A stretch of 64,000 nt of DNA from Solitalea agri (GCF_023914155.1 NZ_JAMWYS010000028.1:186001-250000); one strand, 5' to 3'; counted from the first letter of the stretch, positions 1 through 8,782 are shown. Numbers and translations: made by a program. Notes: generated by a model from the sequence alone, not told the origin.

Positions 1-334
1 CTACGAAACCATAAATGAAGATGTTCGCAAAATGGATTTCGAGCAACTGATTACCGAAGCACTTGAACAAAAGAACTTTCGCCTTGCAGTTCGTTTATAC
101 TACCTGAAGGTGTTAAGGGAATTAGATGAACGTGAATTGATTTCCTGGAAACCTGAGAAAACAAATCGCAATTACATTAATGAGCTTAGTGCAAAAGATT
201 TAAAGGCCGATTTTCAACAGATAACGCTTTGTTTTGAATACGTTTGGTATGGTGAGTTTAAGGTTGCAGAGCAAGAGTTTGCCACTATTCGCGGGGCTTT
301 TGCTGCATTTCACAAACAGATTGGAGGCAAATGA
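1..334 (+). CDS. DUF4129 domain protein, C-terminal part
   Basis: The reading frame is open from the first bases of the window, so this is the 3' end of a longer gene; the methionine codon at 32 is probably internal. The visible part matches the DUF4129 C-terminal domain: an AVRLYYLKVLRELDE helix, a WKPEKTNRNYI stretch and a WYGEF motif near the end. DUF4129 proteins usually have transmembrane helices upstream of this cytoplasmic domain and sit beside MoxR ATPases and DUF58 proteins, as here. The stop overlaps the next start (ATGA), which indicates translational coupling. The biochemical role is unknown; a part in envelope or stress maturation is inferred from the family neighbourhood. Confidence 0.85.
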   Translation, partial: YETINEDVRKMDFEQLITEALEQKNFRLAVRLYYLKVLRELDERELISWKPEKTNRNYINELSAKDLKADFQQITLCFEYVWYGEFKVAEQEFATIRGAFAAFHKQIGGK

Positions 335-1542
335 AGGGGAATAGAAAATACATCACCATACTTACAGTTATGGTGCTAGCCTATGGATTAATTGAATATT
401 ACCGTCCCAAGCCCATTAACTGGACGATAACCTTATCGAACAAAGACAAGATTCCGTTTGGCACTTTTGCCACTTATGAATTGTTAAAAGATATTTTTCC
501 GAAACAAAAAATAAAATCGACCCGCTTACCGGTCTTTAATCAACTAACCGAAACGAGTGACACAGCAGGTAACTACATTTTTGTTGCCCCTGCTTTTTCC
601 ATCGACACCAATGATGTAAGCAAAATACTTGATTACGTTGCGCGAGGCAATTCCGTTTTTATTGCTGCATCTTCTATCGATGGTAAACTAGCCGATAAGC
701 TTGGTGTTGAAACCGCGCGTGAAATAAATGAAAAGGAATTTACTACCCAATTGGTTTGGAGCCAAACAGAACCAAAATATACATTCAAGCAACCTCGGGA
801 CAATAGTTTTTTTGACTCGCTGGATAACAAGCGAACAGTGGTCTTAGGTAGAAAGAATAAAGATAAACCTGACTTTATTAAGGTGAAACATGGTAAAGGT
901 AATTTCTATTTAAACACCAATTCAACTGCATTTTCTAACTACTTCGTGCTCGATAAGGCAACCAGCGATTATGCATTTAAGTGTTTATCGTATTTGCCGG
1001 TTCAACCTGTTATATGGGATGAATATTTAAAACAAGGTCGCGTTGGCGAGGATGATGTTTTCAGAGTGCTCTTTGAGCACGCATCGCTTAAATGGGCTTA
1101 TTATATTATGATTTTGGGTATTCTCATTTTCATAATATTTGAAGCCAAACGCCGTCAACGGATCATCCCTGTTATTGAACCTTTGCCCAATAATACACTT
1201 GAATTTACCAAGGTAATTGGTGCATTGTATTTTAACAAAGCCGATCATACGGATGCTGCAAAGAAGAAAGTTAATTTCTTACTGGAGTTTATCAGAACCC
1301 ATTTCTTTGAACGAACCAACGAACTCGACGGTGATTTTATAGAACACTTCACCAGAAAGACCGGTTGGGACAAAGAAAAAATGCAGCAGCTTATTGAGAC
1401 AGTTAGATGGGTTCGACTACTTCCTGATAATTATGAGCTTGCAGAAAGTGATCTTATTCAACTGAATAACCTGATAGAAGAGTTTTATCAGTTTATTGCC
1501 GAAGCTAAACATCCATCAGTAGGCGTAAATAACAATAATTAG
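331..1542 (+). CDS. DUF4350 domain-containing membrane protein
   Basis: A 403-residue protein with an N-terminal membrane helix (about residues 5-22), then a DUF4350 region starting at the FGTFATYELLKDIF stretch that resembles a GATase-like fold. A second hydrophobic helix lies near residues 255-272 (WAYYIMILGILIFIIF), followed by a charged cytoplasmic-looking tail. It overlaps the upstream gene by four bases and lies 39 bases before the MoxR gene. This order (DUF4129, DUF4350, MoxR, DUF58) is typical of Bacteroidota. Family members are thought to be non-enzymatic partners of MoxR; no substrate is known. Confidence 0.85.
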   Translation: MKGNRKYITILTVMVLAYGLIEYYRPKPINWTITLSNKDKIPFGTFATYELLKDIFPKQKIKSTRLPVFNQLTETSDTAGNYIFVAPAFSIDTNDVSKILDYVARGNSVFIAASSIDGKLADKLGVETAREINEKEFTTQLVWSQTEPKYTFKQPRDNSFFDSLDNKRTVVLGRKNKDKPDFIKVKHGKGNFYLNTNSTAFSNYFVLDKATSDYAFKCLSYLPVQPVIWDEYLKQGRVGEDDVFRVLFEHASLKWAYYIMILGILIFIIFEAKRRQRIIPVIEPLPNNTLEFTKVIGALYFNKADHTDAAKKKVNFLLEFIRTHFFERTNELDGDFIEHFTRKTGWDKEKMQQLIETVRWVRLLPDNYELAESDLIQLNNLIEEFYQFIAEAKHPSVGVNNNN

Positions 1543-1581
1543 TTTTAAGAATTTTAATAGTAGATAACCTTGGAAAATAAT

Positions 1582-2580
1582 ATGGAAACATTATCGGAAG
1601 GAACACAAGAATCGCAGGTGTTTCAATCGCGTATTGATTTTGAACAATTGAATAAAAGCATAGATCAAATTAAAAAGGAGCTAGCCAAAGTTATTGTCGG
1701 GCAACATAGCTTTATCGAATTATTGATCACAGCCATTTTTGCCGACGGACACGTACTTATTGAAGGTGTGCCTGGTGTGGCGAAAACATTAACCGCCAAG
1801 CTAATGGCCAAAACAATCCGTTCCAACTTTAGTCGTATTCAGTTTACCCCCGATTTAATGCCTTCGGATGTATTGGGGACTTCGATTTATATGCCAGCCA
1901 CCTCAAATTTTGAATTTAAGCAAGGGCCAATATTTTCGAATATTATCCTGATTGATGAGATCAACCGCTCACCGGCGAAAACACAATCAGCATTGTTTGA
2001 GGTAATGGAAGAACGCCAGGTGACCAATGATGGGATAACCTATCCAATGGCCTTTCCTTTTTTGGTGATGGCCACTCAAAATCCAATTGATCAGGAAGGT
2101 ACTTACCGCTTGCCTGAAGCCCAGTTAGATCGCTTTTTGTTTAAAATAGAGGTGAAATATCCTTCATTGCAAGACGAAATTCAGATCTTAAATGGTCATC
2201 ATTCAGGTTTTACAACTAAGTTGGATGAAGTTAAAGCAGTTTTAGACTCGGAAACTATTTCCTCGCTTCGTGATAAAATACGACAAGTACATATTGAGCA
2301 GAAGTTAATAGAGTATATAGCACAGATTGTAAACAGTACCCGCGACAATAAATTCCTTTATTTGGGAGCTTCAACGCGTGCATCGGTGGCTTTGTTAAAT
2401 GCCTCAAAAGCTTTAGCTGCTATCAGGGGGAGAGATTTTGTTACACCTGAAGACATTCAGGAACTGGTGTTCCCTGTACTGCGTCATCGTATCATACTTA
2501 CCCCTGAAAAGGAAATGGAAGGTGCTTCGGCCGACGATATCATCAAGCTTATTATTCAAAAAATTGAAGTTCCAAGATAG
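1582..2580 (+). CDS. MoxR-family AAA+ ATPase
   Basis: AAA+ ATPase of the MoxR (AAA_3) family, thought to act as a chaperone that matures or remodels partner proteins, often ones with von Willebrand A or DUF58 domains. Walker A is GVPGVAKT (about residues 62-69), Walker B IILIDE (about 121-126), and sensor 1 lies in MATQN. The C-terminal lid contains the STRASVALLNASKALAAIRGR region typical of the family. I chose the ATG at 1582; a TTG four codons upstream (1570) is an in-frame alternative. The stop overlaps the next gene's GTG start (TAGTG), so MoxR and the DUF58 protein are probably made together. Confidence 0.93.
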   Translation: METLSEGTQESQVFQSRIDFEQLNKSIDQIKKELAKVIVGQHSFIELLITAIFADGHVLIEGVPGVAKTLTAKLMAKTIRSNFSRIQFTPDLMPSDVLGTSIYMPATSNFEFKQGPIFSNIILIDEINRSPAKTQSALFEVMEERQVTNDGITYPMAFPFLVMATQNPIDQEGTYRLPEAQLDRFLFKIEVKYPSLQDEIQILNGHHSGFTTKLDEVKAVLDSETISSLRDKIRQVHIEQKLIEYIAQIVNSTRDNKFLYLGASTRASVALLNASKALAAIRGRDFVTPEDIQELVFPVLRHRIILTPEKEMEGASADDIIKLIIQKIEVPR

Positions 2581-3911
2581 TGCGATTCATTAAAGACTTA
2601 TACCTAAGCAACCGGTTCTTCACCCTATTGATTAGCAGTGGAGTATTGTTTGTTGTGGCATTCTTTATCCCCATTTTATACGGATTTGTAAAGGCTGCTT
2701 TTGCCGCTTTTATGGTGCTCACTATCGTTGATTATATTTTACTCTTTGGACAACGCCATGGTTTTTTTGCGCGTCGAGAAATGGCTGAAAAACTATCAAA
2801 TGGCAGTGAAAATGAAATTTACATTTATCTCGAAAATCATTTTCCGTTTGGAGCCAATGTAAAGATCATAGATGAAATTCCGCATCAGTTTCAAAAACGT
2901 GATGTTTTGTTTCTCGAATCATTGAAAAGCGGCGAAGGAAAAGCAATTCGTTATTGGTTGCGACCGGTAAAACGCGGGGAGTATGAGTTTGGGGCTATAA
3001 ATGTATTTGTTTCAACGGTAATTGGCTTAGCTCGTCGTCGTTACCATTTTGAACAAGGGAAAACGGTTCCTGTTTATCCGTCGTTTATTCAGATGCGTAA
3101 ATATGAATTGATGGCTATCTCCAACCGATTACCGGAGCTGGGTATTAAACGCATCAGAAGGATTGGGCATAGTTCGGAATTTGAGCAGATTAAGACATAT
3201 GTTCCGGGAGATGATACAAGAACGATCAACTGGAAGGCTACAGCCCGTAAAGGATCATTGATGGTTAACAACTATCAGGATGAAAAGTCACAGCAGGTGT
3301 ATTGCATTATTGACAAAGGTCGAGTAATGCAGATGCCTTTTGAAGGAATGAGTCTGCTTGATTATTCAATTAACGCTTCATTGGTACTCGCCAACTCGGC
3401 TATGATTAAGGGAGACAAAGCTGGAGTTATTACTTTTTCCAATAAGATCAGTAGCATACTAAAAGCCGATAAAAAGCCGGTTCATTTGCAGCATATTTTA
3501 GAGTTGCTGTATAACCAGCGTACGCAGTTTAAAGAATCGGATTATGAAAAGCTCTTTGCCAATATCAGGCTAAATATTAACCAACGAAGCTTATTGGTCT
3601 TGTTTACCAATTTCGAAAGTCTGGCCGCAATGCGCAGGCAACTACCCTTTTTGCAACAATTGGCTAAACATCACTTGGTGCTTACGGTGTTTTTTGAGAA
3701 TACAGAGATGGAAGAACTGTTGACAATGCGTCCGGCAAATACTGAAGAGGTTTACCTAAAAACCATCGCCGAAAAGTTTGTTTACGATAAAAAATTGATT
3801 GTGAAAGAATTAAATCAGCATGGTATTCACACGCTTTTAACTCCACCGGCAAAACTTACCGTTAATACTTTGAACAGATATTTAGAGTTTAAGTCGAGAG
3901 GATTGATTTAG
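2580..3911 (+). CDS. DUF58 domain-containing protein
   Basis: A 443-residue protein with two N-terminal membrane helices (about residues 13-32 and 37-55) and a large cytoplasmic region. It carries the DUF58 signature GDDTRTINWKATARKG (about residues 210-225), followed by a von Willebrand-A-like fold. It starts with GTG overlapping the MoxR stop and is the last gene of the operon. DUF58 proteins are the usual partners of MoxR ATPases. Their specific function here cannot be told from sequence. A strong hairpin with a short T run follows at 3935-3983. Confidence 0.9.
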   Translation: MRFIKDLYLSNRFFTLLISSGVLFVVAFFIPILYGFVKAAFAAFMVLTIVDYILLFGQRHGFFARREMAEKLSNGSENEIYIYLENHFPFGANVKIIDEIPHQFQKRDVLFLESLKSGEGKAIRYWLRPVKRGEYEFGAINVFVSTVIGLARRRYHFEQGKTVPVYPSFIQMRKYELMAISNRLPELGIKRIRRIGHSSEFEQIKTYVPGDDTRTINWKATARKGSLMVNNYQDEKSQQVYCIIDKGRVMQMPFEGMSLLDYSINASLVLANSAMIKGDKAGVITFSNKISSILKADKKPVHLQHILELLYNQRTQFKESDYEKLFANIRLNINQRSLLVLFTNFESLAAMRRQLPFLQQLAKHHLVLTVFFENTEMEELLTMRPANTEEVYLKTIAEKFVYDKKLIVKELNQHGIHTLLTPPAKLTVNTLNRYLEFKSRGLI

Positions 3912-3934
3912 CCATGTATGAACCCAATAAGAGA

Positions 3935-3983
3935 ATAAGTTGGGAGTGGCTGAATGAATAAGCTTTTGCTCCCAACTTATTTT
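3935..3983 (+). terminator. Rho-independent-like terminator after DUF58 gene
   Basis: A perfect 12-base inverted repeat (3935-3946 with 3969-3980) closes a loop of about 22 bases and runs into TTTT. It lies 23 bases after the stop of the MoxR/DUF58 operon. Confidence 0.7.
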
Positions 3984-4028
3984 GCTTTCCGTTAATCCTT
4001 TCTTATTTTTATAAAGCGCATTATCTGG

Positions 4029-4051
4029 TTTTATAGCGCCTTGCTATAAAA
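4029..4051. promoter_or_regulatory. Hairpin in the leader region of the alcohol dehydrogenase gene
   Basis: TTTTATAGC (4029-4037) and GCTATAAAA (4043-4051) form a perfect nine-base stem with a five-base loop. It lies about 100 bases before the probable ATG at 4156. There is no T run on the plus strand after it, so it is not an obvious terminator. It could be an operator palindrome or a leader structure; I cannot tell which. Confidence 0.35.
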
Positions 4052-4155
4052 TCATGCGTTTTCTCTTTGTTTTAAAATTCATTTCTATTTCGTTTACCTG
4101 AGGCTCTCAGGCATTAGTGTTATCATTTAACGTATTGTTTAATTCAGAATTTACA

Positions 4156-5199
4156 ATGATCCAGGTAAAAGGTTATGCTGCCCCTCAGGCAAAAGCGCCA
4201 TTGGCGCCATTTAACTTCGAACGTCGGGAAGTAGGTCCCTTTGACGTTCAGATCGAAATTCAATATTGTGGTGTTTGTCACTCCGATATTCATCAGGTTA
4301 GGGATGAATGGGGCGGGTCAATTTTTCCGATGGTGCCAGGGCATGAAATTGTCGGTAAGGTTACCAAAGTGGGAGAAAAGGTTACCAAATTTAAGCCAGG
4401 TGATTTGGCCGGCGTTGGTTGTTTGGTTGATTCGTGCCGAACTTGCACTAGCTGTGTTCAAGGGTATGAACAATATTGTGAGGTGCACTGGGTAGGTACT
4501 TATAATAGCTTGGAGATGGATATGAAGACACCGACGTACGGTGGTTATTCAAATTCTATAGTAACGGATGAAAGTTTCGTTTTAAAGATCTCTGATAAAC
4601 TCGATCTGAAAAGAGTTGCACCATTGCTGTGCGCCGGTATCACTACTTATTCTCCGCTAAAGGAATGGAAAATTGGCAAAGGTCATACTGTTGCTGTTCT
4701 GGGTTTAGGCGGTTTGGGACATATGGCCGTTAAACTTGCGGTTTCAATGGGTGCTGAAGTTACGGTATTGAGTACTTCGGCATCAAAAGAAAAGGATGCT
4801 AAAGAATTGGGTGCTCATAAATTTGTGGTCACCAAAGATGAAGAACAATTAAAAAGTGTTACCAACTATTTCGACTTTATTATTAATACGGTTTCTGCAC
4901 AGCATGATTTAAATGTTTATTTGAACCTATTGCGTTTAAATGGAACAATGGTTCTATTAGGCGTTCCTCCCGAAGCTCCAATGGTTCATGCATTTAATCT
5001 TATTGCTAAACGTCGCCGCTTGGCGGGCTCCTTGATTGGCGGGATTAAAGAAACCCAGGAAATGCTCGACTATTGCGCCGAACACAATATCATGTCGGAT
5101 GTGGAGATGATTTCGATTAACGAGATCAATGAAGCTTATGAACGTATGATTAAAGGCGATGTTCATTATCGATTTGTAATAGATATGGCAACGCTGTAG
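4156..5199 (+). CDS. Zinc-dependent NAD(P) alcohol dehydrogenase (YahK/CAD-like)
   Basis: Medium-chain zinc alcohol dehydrogenase reducing aldehydes with NAD(P)H, closest in character to the cinnamyl-alcohol-dehydrogenase/YahK group. From the ATG at 4156 it has 347 residues, the normal length. A GTG 13 codons upstream gives an implausible extension. Visible features are catalytic-zinc ligands Cys41 (GVCHSD), His63-Glu64 (GHE) and the Cys in PLLCAG; structural zinc Cys94, 97, 100 and 108; and the Rossmann motif GLGGLGH. It is followed by a hairpin and then a DJ-1/PfpI protein. The pairing suggests aldehyde or electrophile detoxification, which is an inference. Confidence 0.92.
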   Translation: MIQVKGYAAPQAKAPLAPFNFERREVGPFDVQIEIQYCGVCHSDIHQVRDEWGGSIFPMVPGHEIVGKVTKVGEKVTKFKPGDLAGVGCLVDSCRTCTSCVQGYEQYCEVHWVGTYNSLEMDMKTPTYGGYSNSIVTDESFVLKISDKLDLKRVAPLLCAGITTYSPLKEWKIGKGHTVAVLGLGGLGHMAVKLAVSMGAEVTVLSTSASKEKDAKELGAHKFVVTKDEEQLKSVTNYFDFIINTVSAQHDLNVYLNLLRLNGTMVLLGVPPEAPMVHAFNLIAKRRRLAGSLIGGIKETQEMLDYCAEHNIMSDVEMISINEINEAYERMIKGDVHYRFVIDMATL

Positions 5200-5218
5200 T
5201 TCGCCAAACAATCCTTTT

Positions 5219-5252
5219 AAAGCGGCTGTCTAAAAACCAGGAGAGTCGCTTT
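5219..5252 (+). terminator. Hairpin terminator after alcohol dehydrogenase
   Basis: AAAGCGGCT (5219-5227) pairs with AGTCGCTTT (5244-5252), including one G-T wobble, followed by a short pyrimidine-rich tract. Confidence 0.5.
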
Positions 5253-5290
5253 CTTGTTCTCTATTAAGTTTCACGCTTAATCAATTAAGT

Positions 5291-5980
5291 ATGAAAAATC
5301 TAAATGTCCTCTTTATTACAACCTCTCATGATCAGTTGGGAGCAACCAACCATAAAACCGGTGTTTGGCTCGAAGAATTAGCCACACCTTATTATGTTTT
5401 CAAAGATGCCGGGGCAGCAATAACTATTGCATCGCCTAAAGGTGGGCAGGTGCCACTTGACCCCAAGAGTGAGGAGCCAGATTCGGTAACACCAAGCGCT
5501 GAACGTTTTAAAAAGGACCACGAAGGAATTCAACAACTTTCAGCGTCATTAAAAATAAAGGACGTTAAAGCCGATGATTTTGATCTGGCTTTTCTTCCAG
5601 GTGGACATGGCCCCATGTGGGACCTGGCAGATAATACCGAGCTCAAGGAATTGCTTGAAAACTTTTATAAGCAAAATAAACCAATAGGTTCGGTATGTCA
5701 TGGTGTGGCAGGACTGGTTTCGCTACGTAAACCCAATGGCGACCCTATGATTAAAGGGAAAAAGCTTACCAGTTTTACCAATAGTGAGGAGGAACTAGTA
5801 GGATTAACGAATGTTGTTCCTTTTTTACTTGAAACGGAGTTGCTCGATCTTGGGGCTGATTACAGAAAAGGTGACGACTTTGCACCGTTCGCACAACAGG
5901 ACGGTTTGATCTTTACAGGTCAAAATCCAGCCTCTTCTGATTTGGTGGCTTCTGCAATGCTGAAAAGCTTTAAAGACTAA
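5291..5980 (+). CDS. DJ-1/PfpI family protein (Hsp31-like glyoxalase/chaperone)
   Basis: Class I glutamine-amidotransferase-fold protein of the DJ-1/PfpI superfamily, 229 residues. The nucleophile elbow is GSVCHG with Cys136 followed by His137. The N-terminal acidic residue expected to tune the cysteine lies in VWLEEL (about 28-29), and a GGHGPMWDL motif is present. These features match the Hsp31/glyoxalase III group, which converts methylglyoxal to lactate without glutathione or acts as a holdase or deglycase. No signal peptide is seen, so it should be cytoplasmic. The alcohol dehydrogenase upstream fits a carbonyl-stress role, but that is inference. Confidence 0.85.
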   Translation: MKNLNVLFITTSHDQLGATNHKTGVWLEELATPYYVFKDAGAAITIASPKGGQVPLDPKSEEPDSVTPSAERFKKDHEGIQQLSASLKIKDVKADDFDLAFLPGGHGPMWDLADNTELKELLENFYKQNKPIGSVCHGVAGLVSLRKPNGDPMIKGKKLTSFTNSEEELVGLTNVVPFLLETELLDLGADYRKGDDFAPFAQQDGLIFTGQNPASSDLVASAMLKSFKD

Positions 5981-6065
5981 GTTTTCAGGTAAAAAGTTTA
6001 ACAGTTTTGACTGATTTTAAAAAGAAATTCTAGTTTTATGGTCTCTACTATTAAGTCGAACTGTT

Positions 6066-6752
6066 ATGAAACTAGTTTACATTGTTAAAATTGCTGTTTT
6101 ATCATCCTTGTTTTTTACTGCCTGCAATCAGGAGAAAACAACAACGATGGGCACCACACCAGCCGAACAGGCTAAAAGTGCAATGATCGCCAATAGCTTA
6201 AGGGCTTCGCAAAATGCCGCAAAAATTTCAGCTAATACTATTCCTGTAAGTTCAGTACCTATTGGATCTCCATCTACTCAAAACTTTGGACAATCGACAA
6301 GTATGAATGCTGTAGGTGGAGTAAATCCGCCGCATGGTCAACTTGGACATAGGTGTGACATTGCAGTTGGGGCTCCCTTAAATAGTCCGGTACAACCTGT
6401 TAGTGCGTTAAATACAGTAAAAGCAAACCCGTCAACAGCTCAGGTTTCTTTGCCGGCAACAGCACAGACAATTTCTCAGCCTGTTACCATAACAAAACCA
6501 GGAATGAATCCACCACATGGGCAGCCAGGGCATAGATGCGATATCGCCGTAGGAGCACCATTAAATTCAAAACCAAAAACTATAGCAGCAACACAAAACA
6601 GTGCTACTGTGCCAGTTACAACTACAAGTCAGAGTCAACCTGCAGCTGCAACAGTTTCACCTGTGGTTACACCAGAGGGTATGAACCCTCCCCATGGTCA
6701 ACCGGGTCACCGATGCGATATCGCTGTAGGTGCGCCTTTGAATAAGAATTAA
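6066..6752 (+). CDS. Lipoprotein with three PPHGQPGHRCDIAVGAPLN repeats
   Basis: A 228-residue predicted lipoprotein with a signal peptide ending in the lipobox FTAC (Cys20). The rest is low-complexity (Ser, Thr, Pro, Ala, Gln) linker carrying three copies of a block reading GxNPPHGQxGHRCDIAVGAPLN at residues 85-106, 146-167 and 205-226. Copies 2 and 3 are identical in all 22 residues but differ in 15 codons by silent changes, so the protein sequence is strongly conserved. Each block has two His, one Cys and one Asp that could bind a metal or heme-like ligand. I do not recognise a function. It has its own leader and a terminator downstream, so it is probably monocistronic. Confidence 0.85.
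   Translation: MKLVYIVKIAVLSSLFFTACNQEKTTTMGTTPAEQAKSAMIANSLRASQNAAKISANTIPVSSVPIGSPSTQNFGQSTSMNAVGGVNPPHGQLGHRCDIAVGAPLNSPVQPVSALNTVKANPSTAQVSLPATAQTISQPVTITKPGMNPPHGQPGHRCDIAVGAPLNSKPKTIAATQNSATVPVTTTSQSQPAAATVSPVVTPEGMNPPHGQPGHRCDIAVGAPLNKN
6318..6743 (+). repeat. Three dispersed 22-codon protein repeats
   Basis: Coding repeats at 6318-6383, 6501-6566 and 6678-6743, separated by linkers of about 115 bases that do not resemble each other. The encoded blocks are almost identical while third positions differ at most codons. Confidence 0.9.
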
Positions 6753-6777
6753 GATTGATCAATAGATATAAAATAGC

Positions 6778-6810
6778 AAAAGCGGCGTTCATGTATTGAA
6801 AGCCGCTTTT
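6778..6810. terminator. Bidirectional terminator
   Basis: AAAAGCGGC (6778-6786) and GCCGCTTTT (6802-6810) form a nine-base stem with A and T tracts on both sides. It lies between the convergent lipoprotein and amidohydrolase genes, so it can serve both. Confidence 0.8.
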
Positions 6811-6833
6811 GTTATTCTATTGGTAGGCTAAGT

Positions 6834-8018
6834 TTAGTTGCCTAATTCTTTTAATGCAATATAAGCCATAAGACCCGTGCTTATTTCAAGCGCTTTTTCG
6901 TCGATATCAAAGGTTGGAGTGTGTACTGATGAGGTAATTCCTCTTTCTTCATTACGAGTTCCTAGACGATAAAAACAGGCGTCTGTTACTTGTGAATAAT
7001 AGGCGAAGTCTTCTGCTGCCATCCAAATATCCAGGTCAAGCACATTTTCTTTTCCCAAGTATTCTTCGGCAGAAGCTCTGGCCGCTGCGGTAATCTTCTC
7101 TTCATTCACTAAGAACGGGTATCCATTTGCAATGATGAATTCACAACTTCCCCCCATGCTTTCTGCAATGCCTTCAGCAATTTTCTTCATGCGAACATGA
7201 GCCTCTTTTCGCCATTCTTCATCAAGTGTGCGGAAAGTGCCTTCCATTTTTACCTCATTCGGTATAACATTGGTAGCTCCATTGGCTATTACTTTACCGA
7301 TGGATAACACCGAAGGTAAACGAGGATCCGCAATGCGGCTAACCACTTGCTGTAATGCCACAATAATATGTGCTGAAATTAGTACCGGATCGATATTCAT
7401 GTGTGGTTGAGCTCCGTGACCACCTTTACCTTTTACAGTGATGTAAAGCTCATCGGTTGAAGCCATGTATTGCCCCGCACGAAATCCAACTTTTCCGGCG
7501 TCAATTAAAGGCATTACATGCTGACCAACAATTCCTGAAGGTTTTGGATTTTCCAGTACACCTTCTTTTATCATTATGCTGGCTCCTCCTGGTAATAATT
7601 CTTCTCCTGGCTGAAAGATCAGTTTTACCGAACCAGCGAATTCATCTTTTAAGCTCGATAATATTTTGGCAGTACCAAGTAAAGAGGCACTATGCACATC
7701 ATGCCCGCAAGCATGCATTACACCTTCATTCTTTGATTTATATTCAACCTCATTAGCTTCCAAAATAGGAAGGGCATCCATGTCAGCTCTTAAGGCTAAA
7801 ACCTTTTCAGAAGCTTTATTACCTTTAATAAGACCTACAATTCCAGTTTCGGCTTTATGCTCAAATGGAATTCCCCATTCAGTTAATTTTGAAGCAATGA
7901 ACTCTGATGTTTTATATTCTTTGAAAGAAAGTTCTGGATTGGCGTGTATATGTCGACGGTTGGCAATCGTTTCGTTATGAATATTCTTTGCCAGTGCTTG
8001 TATCTTTTCCTTAAGCAT
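6834..8018 (-). CDS. M20-family amidohydrolase (N-acyl-amino-acid/hippurate hydrolase type)
   Basis: Metal-dependent amidohydrolase of peptidase family M20D, 394 residues. It would cleave N-acylated amino acids or similar amides in the cytoplasm. Metal-site motifs are LRADMDALPI, HACGHDVH (Cys104, His106), the catalytic acid in QPGEE (Glu139-Glu140), a QHV motif and a C-terminal AAEDFAYY that supplies another ligand. The dimerisation domain sits between. Related enzymes act on N-acetyl amino acids, hippurate or indole-acetyl conjugates; the substrate cannot be read from sequence. No signal peptide. It ends close to the shared terminator at 6778-6810. Confidence 0.9.
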   Translation of the reverse strand: MLKEKIQALAKNIHNETIANRRHIHANPELSFKEYKTSEFIASKLTEWGIPFEHKAETGIVGLIKGNKASEKVLALRADMDALPILEANEVEYKSKNEGVMHACGHDVHSASLLGTAKILSSLKDEFAGSVKLIFQPGEELLPGGASIMIKEGVLENPKPSGIVGQHVMPLIDAGKVGFRAGQYMASTDELYITVKGKGGHGAQPHMNIDPVLISAHIIVALQQVVSRIADPRLPSVLSIGKVIANGATNVIPNEVKMEGTFRTLDEEWRKEAHVRMKKIAEGIAESMGGSCEFIIANGYPFLVNEEKITAAARASAEEYLGKENVLDLDIWMAAEDFAYYSQVTDACFYRLGTRNEERGITSSVHTPTFDIDEKALEISTGLMAYIALKELGN

Positions 8019-8108
8019 GGATTTGTTAATGGTTAGTGGCTAATAGTTAATGGGGGTTAAAGAAGCGATGTTCCTATAAATCATTAATTATGAAACCATG
8101 TGAGTGTT

Positions 8109-8744
8109 TTACTGAGGTATTTCGGTTTCACCCTCTTGATAGATCTTTTGCGAGTTTAGTTTATCAGATACGATAAAGGCCACGTCAAAATCTTTTTCAA
8201 GCATTTTTTTAAGCTTTTCAGCGTCGGTACGGTTGGCAAAATCACCTACACGTAATTTGTAGTTGGGCATTTGATAGCTTAAATAGCTTCCTAATTCAGG
8301 ATATTTGAGTGCGAATTTTATCTGCAAGCTATAGGCCTCATTACGATTAGGACCTGAATAGATCTGCAGCCTGTATCCAAATGCAGGAGGTTTTCGGTTT
8401 ATTTCGATACGTTTGGCCAATAATTCATTTATGCCAGGCTGAGCGGTTACCTCCACATTGGCCAACAGAATTGAATCTTTTAACGGTGTAATATTCTCAA
8501 ACCCCGAATTGTCATCTATTTCAACTTTTTTAGGAGTTTCAACAGGTGATTTTTGTGGTTTGGTTTCAGGAATTATGGTTGGTTTGCTTGTTGCAGGCGT
8601 GCTTTGTTTAGCAGGAGCCTCTGCTGGTTTTTTGGTGGTGGAAGGCTTTGCTGCCGGCTTGGCAGGTTTTTGCTGAGCACAAACCATAGCTGGTAATACT
8701 AAAATTAAAGCAAGCAGAATAATGATGTTCTTTCCCTTAATCAT
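8109..8744 (-). CDS. SPOR domain-containing exported protein
   Basis: A 211-residue protein with a signal peptide (about residues 1-23, ending VCAQ), a long Lys/Pro/Ala/Thr-rich linker (about 25-75) and a C-terminal SPOR-like domain (about 120-200) beginning FGYRLQIYSG and including YKLRVGDFANRTDAEKLKKML. SPOR domains bind denuded glycan strands of peptidoglycan, usually at the division septum. The linker would span the periplasm. A TAACTTTG box 31 bases before the start suggests its own promoter. Periplasmic location and peptidoglycan binding follow from the family; the precise role is unknown. Confidence 0.85.
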   Translation of the reverse strand: MIKGKNIIILLALILVLPAMVCAQQKPAKPAAKPSTTKKPAEAPAKQSTPATSKPTIIPETKPQKSPVETPKKVEIDDNSGFENITPLKDSILLANVEVTAQPGINELLAKRIEINRKPPAFGYRLQIYSGPNRNEAYSLQIKFALKYPELGSYLSYQMPNYKLRVGDFANRTDAEKLKKMLEKDFDVAFIVSDKLNSQKIYQEGETEIPQ

Positions 8745-8774
8745 CTCGTTCCGGATATTAAAAGTTCAATTTAG

Positions 8775-8782
8775 CAAAGTTA
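8775..8782 (-). promoter_or_regulatory. -7 box (TAACTTTG) for SPOR gene
   Basis: On the minus strand the sequence reads TAACTTTG, matching TAnnTTTG, 31 bases before the start codon. No clear -33 TTG is seen. Confidence 0.5.

Noticed and set aside
4117-4155. Upstream GTG start for the alcohol dehydrogenase
   Set aside because: The 13 extra residues are not part of the family, and the ATG at 4156 gives the standard N-terminus and length.
7228-7756. Plus-strand open frames inside the M20 amidohydrolase gene
   Set aside because: They are antisense to a well-conserved enzyme and have no family features of their own.
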